From the NCBI RefSeq assembly GCF_033001325.1, contig NZ_CP133111.1:3674501-3738500 (forward strand): DNA of 64,000 nucleotides. Reading direction: 5' to 3'. Source of the stretch: Rhodopseudomonas sp. BAL398. GTDB taxonomy: Bacteria; Pseudomonadota; Alphaproteobacteria; Rhizobiales; Xanthobacteraceae. A program made the position numbers and the translations under genes. Position 1 is the stretch's first letter; every line of letters starts with the position of its first letter. Positions 1-7,411 of the stretch are shown in pieces. The notes under the pieces were generated by a model, which was given only the letters and a program-made list of their open reading frames with translations, did no database searches and was not told the origin of the DNA.

Positions 1-721
1 CCGTTCGAACATCTGCGATCGCACGCCCAGCGAGCGCAGCCTCGACCGCCCTCAGCGGTTGCGGGCGCGAACCGAGCGCCCCGACGCGAACGCGAGCAGA
101 CTTGATCATGCCATCACCCGACATCGACCAGGCCATTCCGACATTTACCGAGGGCCGCTCGCCATGCTTGAAGCGCCGATAGGTCACAGGCCCAGTCGGA
201 CGCGGGAACACGATCGTCGTCAGCAGTTCGTCGGGCTCCCTCACCGTTTCGAGCTCACTCCGGATGAAGTCGTCCACATCGACGGAGCGCGTTCCATCGG
301 GTCCCTGCAGGACCAACCTTGCGTTCAACGCGGCGAGCAGGGTCGGCGGGTCCGCATGAGGCTCGCCGAAGCAGAGATTGCCACCGATCGTCCCGACGCT
401 GCGAACCCGGACATTCGCCACATTGGCGCAGAGCGCAGACAGTGCCGGCACATGTTCGCCGATGACGGGGTCCTTGGCGATCATCCGGTGGACGCAGCGC
501 GAACCGATTTCGACCTCGTTCGAGCCGTTCAGAACGATGCGATCTAGCCCGGGAATTCCCTTGATATCGACGAGGCGATCCGTGTGAATCACGCGCATCT
601 TCATCGCCAGGAGCAGTTCGGTGCCGCCGGAGTAGAACATTCCGTCGTCCGAACCGCCGATGGCCGCTATGGCGGCGGCTGCGGTCGTGGGTCTATCGAA
701 TGTGAAGGGCAAGGGCAGCAT
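1..721 (-). CDS. Molybdenum hydroxylase FAD-binding subunit (CoxM/XdhC-like), 3' end cut by window edge
   Basis: Reading leftward from the ATG at 721, an open frame of about 240 codons runs off the edge of the window. It carries the two FAD-contact signatures of the CO dehydrogenase/xanthine dehydrogenase medium subunit: YSGGTELLLAMKMR near residue 30 and TIGGNLCFGEPHADPP near residue 111. In this family the subunit passes electrons from the Mo centre and 2Fe-2S clusters through FAD to the acceptor. The ATG lies 2 nt beyond the stop of the CoxG-like gene (724), so the two are co-transcribed. The C-terminal domain and any 2Fe-2S subunit gene would lie outside the window. Substrate cannot be told. 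Confidence 0.88.
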   Translation of the reverse strand, partial: MLPLPFTFDRPTTAAAAIAAIGGSDDGMFYSGGTELLLAMKMRVIHTDRLVDIKGIPGLDRIVLNGSNEVEIGSRCVHRMIAKDPVIGEHVPALSALCANVANVRVRSVGTIGGNLCFGEPHADPPTLLAALNARLVLQGPDGTRSVDVDDFIRSELETVREPDELLTTIVFPRPTGPVTYRRFKHGERPSVNVGMAWSMSGDGMIKSARVRVGALGSRPQPLRAVEAALAGRAIADVRT

Positions 722-723
722 GG

Positions 724-1173
724 TTAGGCCGCGCCGACCAGGTTTTTGAGCTTGATCTCGAACTCTTCAAAGTTCTGATCAACTCTGCGCTTGATCACGC
801 CCAGCCCCATGCTGGCGAGGCGCCCCTGGATGTCGACCTTGGCCTCCACCGCCAAGGTGGAGTCCGATCCTTCGGCTGTCACATTGACGTCAAGGCTGGC
901 GGTCAGTCGCGTGCCAGTGAATTTGTCCCGACCTGTTGCGCGAATGCGCACGTTTGACGGCGCGGTCATTGCTTCAACAACGATATCGGCGGGCACCTCG
1001 ACCTTGAACGGGCCGATCTTCTGTTTGACGGTCGCCTTGTAGGTCGCGAACCGTTCGATCTCCTCGACGTTTTCGCAGCCGGGGATGCAGGATGAAATGC
1101 TCGGAACGTCGAGTAATGTTTTCCATAACTCTTCAGGGCTCGCTGGCACGACCATCGACATGTTGAATTCCAT
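724..1173 (-). CDS. CoxG/SRPBCC-family protein
   Basis: A 149-residue protein that fits the carbon monoxide dehydrogenase subunit G (CoxG) branch of the SRPBCC/START fold. The N-terminal MEFNMSMVVPASPEELW and the IPGCENVEEI segment are typical, as is the amphipathic C-terminus ending in a Lys-rich helix. Family members accompany molybdenum hydroxylases; in CO oxidisers CoxG recruits the enzyme to the membrane. It sits 4 nt after the Mo-subunit stop and 2 nt before the FAD-subunit start, so it belongs to the same operon. Its presence supports a hydroxylase complex tied to the membrane quinone pool, but this is inferred. Confidence 0.85.
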   Translation of the reverse strand: MEFNMSMVVPASPEELWKTLLDVPSISSCIPGCENVEEIERFATYKATVKQKIGPFKVEVPADIVVEAMTAPSNVRIRATGRDKFTGTRLTASLDVNVTAEGSDSTLAVEAKVDIQGRLASMGLGVIKRRVDQNFEEFEIKLKNLVGAA

Positions 1174-1177
1174 GAGC

Positions 1178-3439
1178 TCACTTCCTCTTCTGCAGCGCGC
1201 GCCACACTTTTTCGGGCGTCATCGGGAGATCGGTGATGCGGATCCCGTAGGTTGCGAACAGCGCGTTGGCGATCGCGGGAGCAACCGGCAGGATCGCGCC
1301 TTCGCCCATCCCCTTTGCGCCGCCCGGGCCGGGTCCGTCGCCGTTCTCGACCAGGATGGTGTCGAACACCGGCGGCACGTCACAGATGCGCGGAATCGTG
1401 TAGTCGATCGGAGTGGCGTTCACGGGCTGGCCGTCTTCGAACTGCAGCTCTTCGAACAGCGCGTGCCCGAACCCCATGGCAGCAGCGCCCTCGTCCTGCC
1501 CTTCGGCGGCGACCCGGTTTATCACTCGCCCGACATCGGCCGCGCTGGCATAGCGCGTTACGTGAATCTCACCCGTGTCTTCGTCGACGACGATTTCAGC
1601 CTGACCAGCAGAGGTCTCCCAGAACAGCGGAGATTCAGCCAGGGCGCCGTTGTTTGATCGAGGCGTGATGGCACCGCGGCCGACCACCTCTCCAGAATCG
1701 ACTCCCAAGGTGCGGTGGAAGATCTGACGAAACGTCAGGACTTCCGAACCCGTCGATACGCCGCCTTTGACAAGTGCAAGACTATCTCTGGGCAATTCCC
1801 AGACGTCGGCGACCATGCCGAAAATCTGATCGGCGGCGTCAAGCGCTGCCCGTTCGACGGCGAGACCCACGACCACGGTGGATCGGCTTGCGCCCGTGCC
1901 CCAATCGTATGGCGCCACGTCGGTATCCACCCCTAAGGTCGTGACAGCGGAGAACGGCTGCTTCAGCGTCTGCGCCGCGACCTTGGCCATGGTCGCGTGG
2001 GCACCCTGCCCGACTTCGATGCTGGAGACGGATACGGAAACCGAACCGTCGACCTTCAGGCGAACGATCGCATTGGCGATCGGCGTATTCGCCGGATCCG
2101 TTGCCGCGACGGCGAGACCACGCGCCGCTCTGTTCGACCCCTGCGTCGCAAACACCGACGACCGGGTGACGCACCCCACCAGCTCTCGCATATCCATGTC
2201 GAGCGGACGCAGATCCGGCCGCGTGCGCTGGCCGCGGCCCGCCAGATTGATCAGCCGGAACTCGGTCGGGTCCATGCCGATCGCGGCGGCAACGTTGTCC
2301 ATGTGGGACTCGTTCGCCCACACGGCTTGCGGACCGCCGATTGACCGGAAGGAGGAACCAGGCACGGTGTTGGTGTAGACTGCCGACGCTTCGAGGCGAA
2401 GATTTGGGATCGCATACGGACCGATGATCCGATTTGCCGACTTGGTCGCGACCGCCGATCCCGTGTCGGAATAGGCTCCGCCATCGAGCAGCAACCGGGC
2501 GCTCTTCGCGAGAAGTCGCCCAAATCCATCCACCGCGGTTCGGATCGTGATCTCGGCGCCCAGACGTCGGCAGGTGAGCATCGAGTCGGAAATGGACTGG
2601 GCGACGCGAACCGGTCGCCGCACCTTCCACGATGCGGCCGCCACCAGCGGCTCGATCTTCACCGATGCTTTGCCGCCGAATCCTCCGCCGACGAAGGGAA
2701 CAACTACTCGAATCCTCGCCAATTGCAGGCCAAAGAGTTTCGACAGCACTTTTTGAACGGCGGTTGGCGTCTGTGCGCCCGACCAGATTGTCAGCCCATC
2801 GCCCTTGAAGTCCGCAATGACCGTATGGGGCTCCAACGCGAAGTGCGAAATGGCGGGGAAGGTGAAGTGGTCTTCGTGCACATAGGCCGCAATGGCCTCG
2901 GCCGAACCGACATCGCCGACATCGTTCCGATAAGTGTGAAAGACGTTTGTGCCCTGAGTCGGCCTCGCGCCGCCCTTGAAGTAGAAATCTTCGAGGTTTT
3001 CGTGGCGTTCGTGGATGAGCGGCGCGCCATCCGCCATGGCATCCCGGATGGTCCCGGCACGGGGCAGCTCAGCGTACTGCACGTCCACCAGCTCGGCGGC
3101 ATTCTCGGCAATCTCCGCCGTCTCGGCGATCACGACCGCGACGGGTTCGCCCACATACCGAACGCGATCGACCGCAAGGATCGGGCGGTCCTTCAGCACC
3201 ACGCCCCAGCAGCCCAACAAAGCAACATCCGCACCGACGAGCACATCCGCGACGCCCTCGGTCGAACAAGCCGCCGACGTGTCGATTGCGACGATACGCG
3301 CGTGGACCACCGGCGAGCGGACAACGAACCCGTGCAGCATGCCCGGCACAACAAGATCGGTGACGTATTCGGCTCGGCCCGTGACCTTCTCGACGAGATC
3401 GGGGCGGACGAAGCTCATGCTCTCTATCGTGTTCGACAT
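1178..3439 (-). CDS. Molybdenum hydroxylase large subunit (CoxL/XdhA-like)
   Basis: About 753 residues, starting at the ATG at 3439 (MSNTIESMSFVRPDLVEKV); the frame stays open upstream to 3781 but that stretch covers the regulatory palindrome and is not protein-like. The N-terminal aldehyde-oxidase a/b hammerhead is followed by the Mo-cofactor domain with FVGGGFGGK and the C-terminal GPGGAKGMGEG, which holds the catalytic Glu. The active-site loop reads VPGSSFRSIGGPQAVW. This matches neither the AYxCSFR loop of true CO dehydrogenase nor the AYRGAGR loop of form II proteins such as the one at 22347, so the enzyme is a different hydroxylase. Operon with CoxG and the FAD subunit; probably controlled by the divergent MarR protein. 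Confidence 0.87.
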   Translation of the reverse strand: MSNTIESMSFVRPDLVEKVTGRAEYVTDLVVPGMLHGFVVRSPVVHARIVAIDTSAACSTEGVADVLVGADVALLGCWGVVLKDRPILAVDRVRYVGEPVAVVIAETAEIAENAAELVDVQYAELPRAGTIRDAMADGAPLIHERHENLEDFYFKGGARPTQGTNVFHTYRNDVGDVGSAEAIAAYVHEDHFTFPAISHFALEPHTVIADFKGDGLTIWSGAQTPTAVQKVLSKLFGLQLARIRVVVPFVGGGFGGKASVKIEPLVAAASWKVRRPVRVAQSISDSMLTCRRLGAEITIRTAVDGFGRLLAKSARLLLDGGAYSDTGSAVATKSANRIIGPYAIPNLRLEASAVYTNTVPGSSFRSIGGPQAVWANESHMDNVAAAIGMDPTEFRLINLAGRGQRTRPDLRPLDMDMRELVGCVTRSSVFATQGSNRAARGLAVAATDPANTPIANAIVRLKVDGSVSVSVSSIEVGQGAHATMAKVAAQTLKQPFSAVTTLGVDTDVAPYDWGTGASRSTVVVGLAVERAALDAADQIFGMVADVWELPRDSLALVKGGVSTGSEVLTFRQIFHRTLGVDSGEVVGRGAITPRSNNGALAESPLFWETSAGQAEIVVDEDTGEIHVTRYASAADVGRVINRVAAEGQDEGAAAMGFGHALFEELQFEDGQPVNATPIDYTIPRICDVPPVFDTILVENGDGPGPGGAKGMGEGAILPVAPAIANALFATYGIRITDLPMTPEKVWRALQKRK

Positions 3440-3520
3440 ACGCCTGCCTGGACTACCTCTGCGCGCTTCCCATCTCGACCGCCGTGGAAAGAACGGTTCG
3501 ATAGGTAGAGGAATTATTGC

Positions 3521-3549
3521 TCGTATGCAAGCGTTACACTTGCATACGA
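3521..3549. promoter_or_regulatory. Perfect inverted repeat, candidate MarR operator
   Basis: TCGTATGCAAG (3521-3531), a 7-nt spacer CGTTACA, then CTTGCATACGA (3539-3549): 11-bp arms with no mismatch. It lies 82 nt upstream of the hydroxylase ATG and about 255 nt upstream of the divergent MarR gene. A perfect dyad of this size in the divergent gap is what a dimeric MarR repressor would bind. The link to this particular MarR is inferred. The rest of 3440-3803 shows no gene. Confidence 0.65.
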
Positions 3550-3803
3550 TCTTGATCTTATCTTGTGCAGAAGCCCTGCCGGGACCGAAGGGGGCTTGCC
3601 TCTGGACATTTCCCGCCTCACTGCTTGGACTGATGCAGAATTGCCCCCGACGTGAGAAAATGGCCTGTTTGGTTGCCGCCTCCGTCAACCGCGCAACCAA
3701 AGGCTGCCGGATCAGGCGTTCTGGACTGTGGGTTGGTGGAGACCGTCCGGCGCGAAGGCTGTCACCGACAGCCCAAGCCAACGAACGTAAAGGAACCTAA
3801 GCC

Positions 3804-4271
3804 TTGCAATCGAAAACGAAGGCCCGCTCTGCAGCCAAATTGAACCAAGCCGTCGAGTCATACGCGCTTGACGACGCGCCGGGCTTCCTTCTACGCGTCG
3901 CGCTTCGCACCCATACGGCAATCTTCGCCGCAAAGATGATCGAGGACTTGACCGGGCCGCAGTTCTCGACACTCGCGAAGCTGCGGGAAGTGGGCCCGTG
4001 CTCGCAAAATCATCTGGGGCGACTGATCCACTACGACTCCGCCACGATCACCGGCGTGATTACGCGGCTGAAGGCGCGCGGGCTCATCAAGAGCTCGCCG
4101 GATCCTCTGGATCCACGTCGACGAGAAATCGACTTGACCGACAAAGGCAGACGGGTTGCCGATGCGGCCATCGCCACGATCGGAGATATTTCCAGCGAGA
4201 CGTTCGCCCCTTTGACTCCGCAGGAGTATCGAACTCTGACTGAGATTCTAAAGAAGATTATCCACCGCTGA
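3804..4271 (+). CDS. MarR family transcriptional regulator
   Basis: A 155-residue protein with the MarR winged-helix layout: an N-terminal dimerisation helix, the HTH segment (QNHLGRLIHYDSATITGVI, near residues 68-86), and the wing with the family signature SSPDPLDPRRREIDLT and the following Lys-Gly-Arg turn. Translation appears to begin at a TTG at 3804, with AAAGGA at 3789-3794 as ribosome binding site; no in-frame ATG occurs before the core domain. It is transcribed away from the molybdenum hydroxylase operon across a gap holding a perfect palindrome, so it is the likely regulator of that operon, perhaps responding to its aromatic or heterocyclic substrate. Confidence 0.88.
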   Translation: MQSKTKARSAAKLNQAVESYALDDAPGFLLRVALRTHTAIFAAKMIEDLTGPQFSTLAKLREVGPCSQNHLGRLIHYDSATITGVITRLKARGLIKSSPDPLDPRRREIDLTDKGRRVADAAIATIGDISSETFAPLTPQEYRTLTEILKKIIHR

Positions 4272-4433
4272 CGCCTAACGAGCGAACGTTACGCCGTTCG
4301 GCGCCGTGTAAGCCATGCGATCGGCGAAGCTGGTCGGGCCTATGCAGCCGATCGCAGGTTGCGGTGAGGTTGGCGGCAGAAGCCGCAGGCGTCAGGTGAC
4401 TCAGCAGTCTGCGAAAAAACACTCGGGAGGTTG

Positions 4434-4523
4434 TTGGGCGGCAAAGCCGATCATCTCGCGCAGCAAATCGGCGTCGGGGGTCTTCTCCACGCGCGAGCGC
4501 AGGTTCATCATGTCGTTGGTCAT
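4434..4523 (-). pseudogene. IS256-family transposase remnant (N-terminal 30 codons)
   Basis: On the minus strand from the ATG at 4523 the frame reads MTNDMMNLRSRVEKTPDADL and continues LREMIGFAAQ. This matches my recollection of the N-terminus of IS256 (mutator-type) transposases. Immediately after the conserved GFAAQ the similarity stops and the frame closes within about ten codons, so only a fragment is left. It lies outside the island, 230 nt left of the attachment repeat. Family identity rests on memory of that N-terminal motif. Confidence 0.6.
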
Positions 4524-4751
4524 CCCGGATCATGTCCGGCACTCGCTCCTCGGTTGCGTTGGCGTTCGCAACCCGATCCTACCAGGAAATCGTCGATGAC
4601 CGCCGCAAAGGCCCCCGCCCGCTACGGCGCTGGTTGAGGGCGCGCGTGCGGTCGGCTCCGCCACCGCCCAACGATATCATTCGGCAGGGCCGATAAGTGA
4701 GGTCGGACGGATCCTGCCCGAAATCGCAAGTTGGTACGGAACACCGAAATC

Positions 4752-4765
4752 TGGCGGAGAGAGTG
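4752..4765 (+). repeat. Left attachment repeat (copy of tRNA-Ser 3' end)
   Basis: TGGCGGAGAGAGTG is identical to the last 14 nt of the tRNA-Ser gene at 17010-17023 (same strand), covering CCA, the discriminator base, the acceptor strand and the start of the T stem. It lies 205 nt upstream of the integrase start. The match is short for a tRNA-type att core but its position makes chance unlikely. Confidence 0.7.
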
Positions 4766-4907
4766 CCCGCCGATGTTCGCCGCACCGAAGCGCAAAGTAG
4801 CGCACGAAAACTCATTGGGCCGCAGTGCTATCAGGGCCACCGCTCGCATTAACTACTCACTGAGGCTCATGGGGCCTCACCGCGAATAAGGGCTAGTCAG
4901 CACGTCG

Positions 4908-4948
4908 CGGTAGGGTTAGGGGTAGGGTTAAATAGCGTAACCCTACCG
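4908..4948. repeat. Integrase arm-type site cluster (GGTAGGGTTA)
   Basis: Two direct copies of GGTAGGGTTA (4909-4918 and 4921-4930) are followed by an inverted copy TAACCCTACC (4938-4947), so the outer copies can also form a hairpin. A related pair occurs at 16945-16969 at the other end of the island, and an inverted 14-nt match, CGGTAGGGTTACGC (6189-6202), lies in the last codons of the integrase gene. The placement just upstream of int and inside both ends fits arm-type binding sites; it may also let the integrase control its own promoter. Confidence 0.6.
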
Positions 4949-4969
4949 CTCTTCGGAGTTCGAAAACCC

Positions 4970-6208
4970 ATGCCCCTCAGAGCCGAAGACCTAGACGACC
5001 ACCTGCGGCCCGGCCGCTACGCCGACGGCGGTAACCTCTATTTCGTTGTCGGCCGCAAAGGCGAGCGCCGATGGGCCTTCGTCTACAAAAGCCGCGTCCT
5101 GAAGAACAAGGCCGGGACCGGCAAGACGGTTGAGCTAGGACTCGGTGGTGCGCCATACCGGGCCAAGGAAGGCGTAAGCCTTGCGGAGGCCCGCCGCCGG
5201 GCCAAGGCGGCGCGCCGGTTGCTCGAAGATGGCAAAGACCCCCTGATTGAGAAACGGGCCGCTGCGGTTGCAGCCGTCGCCGTGGTCAAGGCCGAAGTCG
5301 CAGCGGCAACGACGTTCGGCGGCTATTGCGACGCCTTCGTTGCCCGAAAAACGGAAGAGTTCGGCAACCCGGTTCACCGCCGCCAATGGGAATCAACCAT
5401 GGCGACCTATTGCGCCCCGCTCCGGACGACGGCCATTCAGGATATCGACACCGCCGCCGTGCTCGGCGTGTTGGAACCGATCTGGACCCGGATTCCCGAA
5501 ACCGCCAGCCGCGTCCGTGCGCGGCTCGAAAAGGTGCTGTCCGCCGCAACGGTGGACGGGCTGCGAACCGGCGACAACCCGGCCCGGTGGGTCAACCATT
5601 TGGAGTTCAAGCTTTCCGCGCGCAAAGGGTCGGATGTGAAAAATCACGCCGCGCTCGGCTATGCCGACATGCCCGGATTCATGGTTGAGCTGCGCAAGTT
5701 GACCAGCGTTAGCGCGCGAGCGCTCGAATTTGCGATCCTGACGGCAGCGCGAACCGGCGAAACCATCGGCGCAACATGGTCCGAAATCGACGTCAAGCAA
5801 CGACTTTGGATCATCCCGGCCGACCGCATGAAAGCGTCGAAAGAACACCGAGTCCCGTTGACCGAACGCGTGATTGAGATTCTTCAGGACATCCGCAAGA
5901 TCAGCAAGACCAAGCCAACAGACTACGTATTCCAGAGCAGCGCGAGCGGACGCGGCCTTTCCAACATGGCGCTGTTGCAATGCTTGCGGGGGATCAGGGC
6001 GGGCGTCACCACTCATGGCATGCGGTCCGCGTTCAGAGATTGGGCGGGCGATCAAACGAAGCACGACCAAGAAACCATTGAGTTCAGCCTTGCCCACGTC
6101 AAAGGCGATAAAGCCGAGGCCGCCTATCGACGCGGGACCGCACTCGACAAACGCCGGGCGCTCTTGGTCGATTGGGAGTCCTATCTCGCCGGTAGGGTTA
6201 CGCTGTAA
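4970..6208 (+). CDS. Tyrosine recombinase/integrase, P4-type
   Basis: 412 residues. The N-terminal about 95 residues form the DUF4102 arm-binding domain (RYADGGNLYFVV), followed by the SAM-like core-binding domain and the catalytic domain. The active-site set is visible: Arg261 (TAARTGET), His349 and Arg352 (THGMRSAFRDWAGD), His376 (FSLAHVKGD) and the nucleophile Tyr386 (AEAAYRRGT). Length and motifs are those of P4-type integrases that insert at tRNA 3' ends, matching the tRNA-Ser repeat here. The ATG at 4970 follows the arm-site cluster by about 20 nt. It should catalyse both integration and, with an excisionase, excision. Confidence 0.96.
   Translation: MPLRAEDLDDHLRPGRYADGGNLYFVVGRKGERRWAFVYKSRVLKNKAGTGKTVELGLGGAPYRAKEGVSLAEARRRAKAARRLLEDGKDPLIEKRAAAVAAVAVVKAEVAAATTFGGYCDAFVARKTEEFGNPVHRRQWESTMATYCAPLRTTAIQDIDTAAVLGVLEPIWTRIPETASRVRARLEKVLSAATVDGLRTGDNPARWVNHLEFKLSARKGSDVKNHAALGYADMPGFMVELRKLTSVSARALEFAILTAARTGETIGATWSEIDVKQRLWIIPADRMKASKEHRVPLTERVIEILQDIRKISKTKPTDYVFQSSASGRGLSNMALLQCLRGIRAGVTTHGMRSAFRDWAGDQTKHDQETIEFSLAHVKGDKAEAAYRRGTALDKRRALLVDWESYLAGRVTL
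6189..6202 (+). repeat. Copy of the integrase arm-type repeat inside the int 3' end
   Basis: CGGTAGGGTTACGC is the exact reverse complement of 4935-4948 upstream of int. It encodes the last residues of the integrase. The int gene is therefore bracketed by a 14-bp inverted repeat. Confidence 0.55.
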
Positions 6209-6592
6209 TTGAAAAATTAATTCGCGTTCCTTGCACTCGGTGCGCCCCGGTGCGATATTGTGCGAGCCGGGCCGCACCAATGCCCGGTTGTCGGCAGGCG
6301 ATGCAGAATGGCGTATTTCCGATGCGCTACCATGTCTGCTGATGAAGGCTTTGTACCAACGGCGCCGTGAGGCGTTTCGCTTCGAAAGAGCGATGCAAGG
6401 CAAATGCCGAGCAGGGGAAAGAGGCCTCTGCAACACAGTTGGTTGCGACGACCGCGCAAGCGACGTCAACGCTCAGGGGTCGGGACCGCAGTCCCGCTGA
6501 GGGAGTCGCTCAGAAAGCGGCGGCCCGAAACCTCAAGTTCAAACTAGGCGCCGCGAATCGGATGCGTGGTCGCTTGAACTTGAGCCTGAACC
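6209..6592. other. Noncoding gap after int
   Basis: 384 nt without a supported gene. It contains a hairpin in which CTCAG-CGGGAC (6472-6476, 6481-6486) can pair with GTCCCG-CTGAG (6491-6501), interrupted by a 4-nt bulge. This lies upstream of the HTH gene at 6593 and could be a terminator or a regulatory structure; it has no T-run. Confidence 0.4.
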
Positions 6593-6823
6593 ATGTCCGA
6601 CGAAATCCCTTATGAAGATCGCGGCTTTCCGTTTAAAGCAGCGTGCGAAGCACTCGGCGTTTGTGTCAACACGGGCCTTAAGCTCGTACGGGCTGGCGAT
6701 CTTGTTAGCTACAGAATAGGCCGCCGCCACCTTGTTTCGGGTACGGCTATTCGCAACTGTCGTGCGAAATTGGAGGCCCGCCCTTCAGCACCAAAGGCGC
6801 CGCGCAAGGCGGTGGAATCATGA
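6593..6823 (+). CDS. Small HTH protein, excisionase/AlpA-like
   Basis: 76 residues with a MerR/excisionase-type winged-helix pattern: FPFKAACEALGVCVNTGLKL (helix-turn-helix), then the wing RAGDLVSYRIGRRHLVSG. Such proteins serve as recombination directionality factors or activators of int in P4-like elements. Its stop overlaps the next ATG (ATGA at 6820-6823), so it heads a translationally coupled set. An excisionase role is inferred from family and position only. Confidence 0.65.
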   Translation: MSDEIPYEDRGFPFKAACEALGVCVNTGLKLVRAGDLVSYRIGRRHLVSGTAIRNCRAKLEARPSAPKAPRKAVES

Positions 6824-6957
6824 GCGTCGCATTGGAGATCGCTCGGCGCCAAGCTGTCGAGCAACTGATAGCGCAGCGGCCCGCGCCTATGGCGATCGTT
6901 CCCGGACCGCCCGGTGCGCCGATCGTATTGCGTCCGATAGCGGGGCGGCCGTCATGA
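6820..6957 (+). CDS. Hypothetical 45-residue protein
   Basis: A 45-codon frame (MSVALEIARRQAVEQLIAQR and onward) that starts in an ATGA overlap with the HTH gene and ends in another ATGA overlap with the gene at 6954. Overlaps at both ends are the main evidence that it is translated. The first half could form an amphipathic helix; the second half is Pro/Gly-rich. Not recognised. Confidence 0.5.
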   Translation: MSVALEIARRQAVEQLIAQRPAPMAIVPGPPGAPIVLRPIAGRPS

Positions 6958-7334
6958 CCGATCGCGCGGAAATCGCCAACGAACTACACGCTATGGCGGC
7001 GGCATTCGAGGAGGACGAATCGATTGAGCCGTGGCGGCACCTAATCGAAAGCCTATTCCCGCCGCGCAGCCACCTGGATAACTACGCCGCGGTCAAGCGT
7101 GATCGACTCCTGCTTAAGGCCGCTGGGCTGTCCGTCAAAGATTCGATCGACCACCTTCAGGCCAAATATAAGTACTCAAAATCCACCCTGATGAAAATCG
7201 TGCAAGGCTCCGCGGGCGCCGAGGTGAACAATCGCGCTGAAGCCATGTTTGACGCGATGACAGCCGACGAACGCGCTGGACGGCTGCTGTGTCTTTCCGG
7301 TGCCACACCTACGATTGTTGGTACCACACATTGA
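6954..7334 (+). CDS. Hypothetical 126-residue island protein
   Basis: Begins at the ATG at 6954, overlapping the stop of the 45-residue gene by 4 nt; the frame is open further upstream but that part overlaps the two preceding genes. The sequence MTDRAEIANELHAMAAAFEE is followed by a Leu/Lys-rich middle (KAAGLSVKDSIDHLQAKYKY) that looks like a helix-turn-helix, so a DNA-binding role is possible. Its TGA stop lies in the loop of a 7-bp hairpin (7324-7343). Not recognised. Confidence 0.6.
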   Translation: MTDRAEIANELHAMAAAFEEDESIEPWRHLIESLFPPRSHLDNYAAVKRDRLLLKAAGLSVKDSIDHLQAKYKYSKSTLMKIVQGSAGAEVNNRAEAMFDAMTADERAGRLLCLSGATPTIVGTTH

Positions 7335-7343
7335 ATTGTGTGG
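7324..7343 (+). terminator. Hairpin over the stop codon of the 126-residue gene
   Basis: CCACACA (7324-7330), loop TTGAAT, TGTGTGG (7337-7343). The TGA stop is at 7332-7334 inside the loop. No U-run follows, so it is more likely an attenuating or protective structure than a full terminator. Confidence 0.35.
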
Positions 7344-7411
7344 CTGGCAGCCGTCGAATTTGTCGGTAGCTCTCGGGTCAAGACGAACACCCAACGAACC
7401 GGAGACCACCC

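Larger units (their letters stand above)
4272..4969. other. Gene-poor stretch at the left border of the island
   Basis: About 700 nt with no convincing intact gene. It holds an IS256 transposase fragment (4434-4523), the left attachment repeat (4752-4765) and integrase arm-type repeats (4908-4948), each listed separately. The remaining sequence has only short frames without recognisable motifs and looks like decayed mobile-element DNA. Confidence 0.5.

Noticed and set aside
3440-3781. N-terminal extension of the molybdenum hydroxylase large subunit
   Set aside because: It covers the operator dyad and promoter region and has no similarity to the family; the ATG at 3439 gives the standard N-terminus.
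4908-4931. Telomere-like TTAGGG repeats
   Set aside because: Only two copies with a 12-nt period, matched at the other island end; better explained as integrase arm sites.
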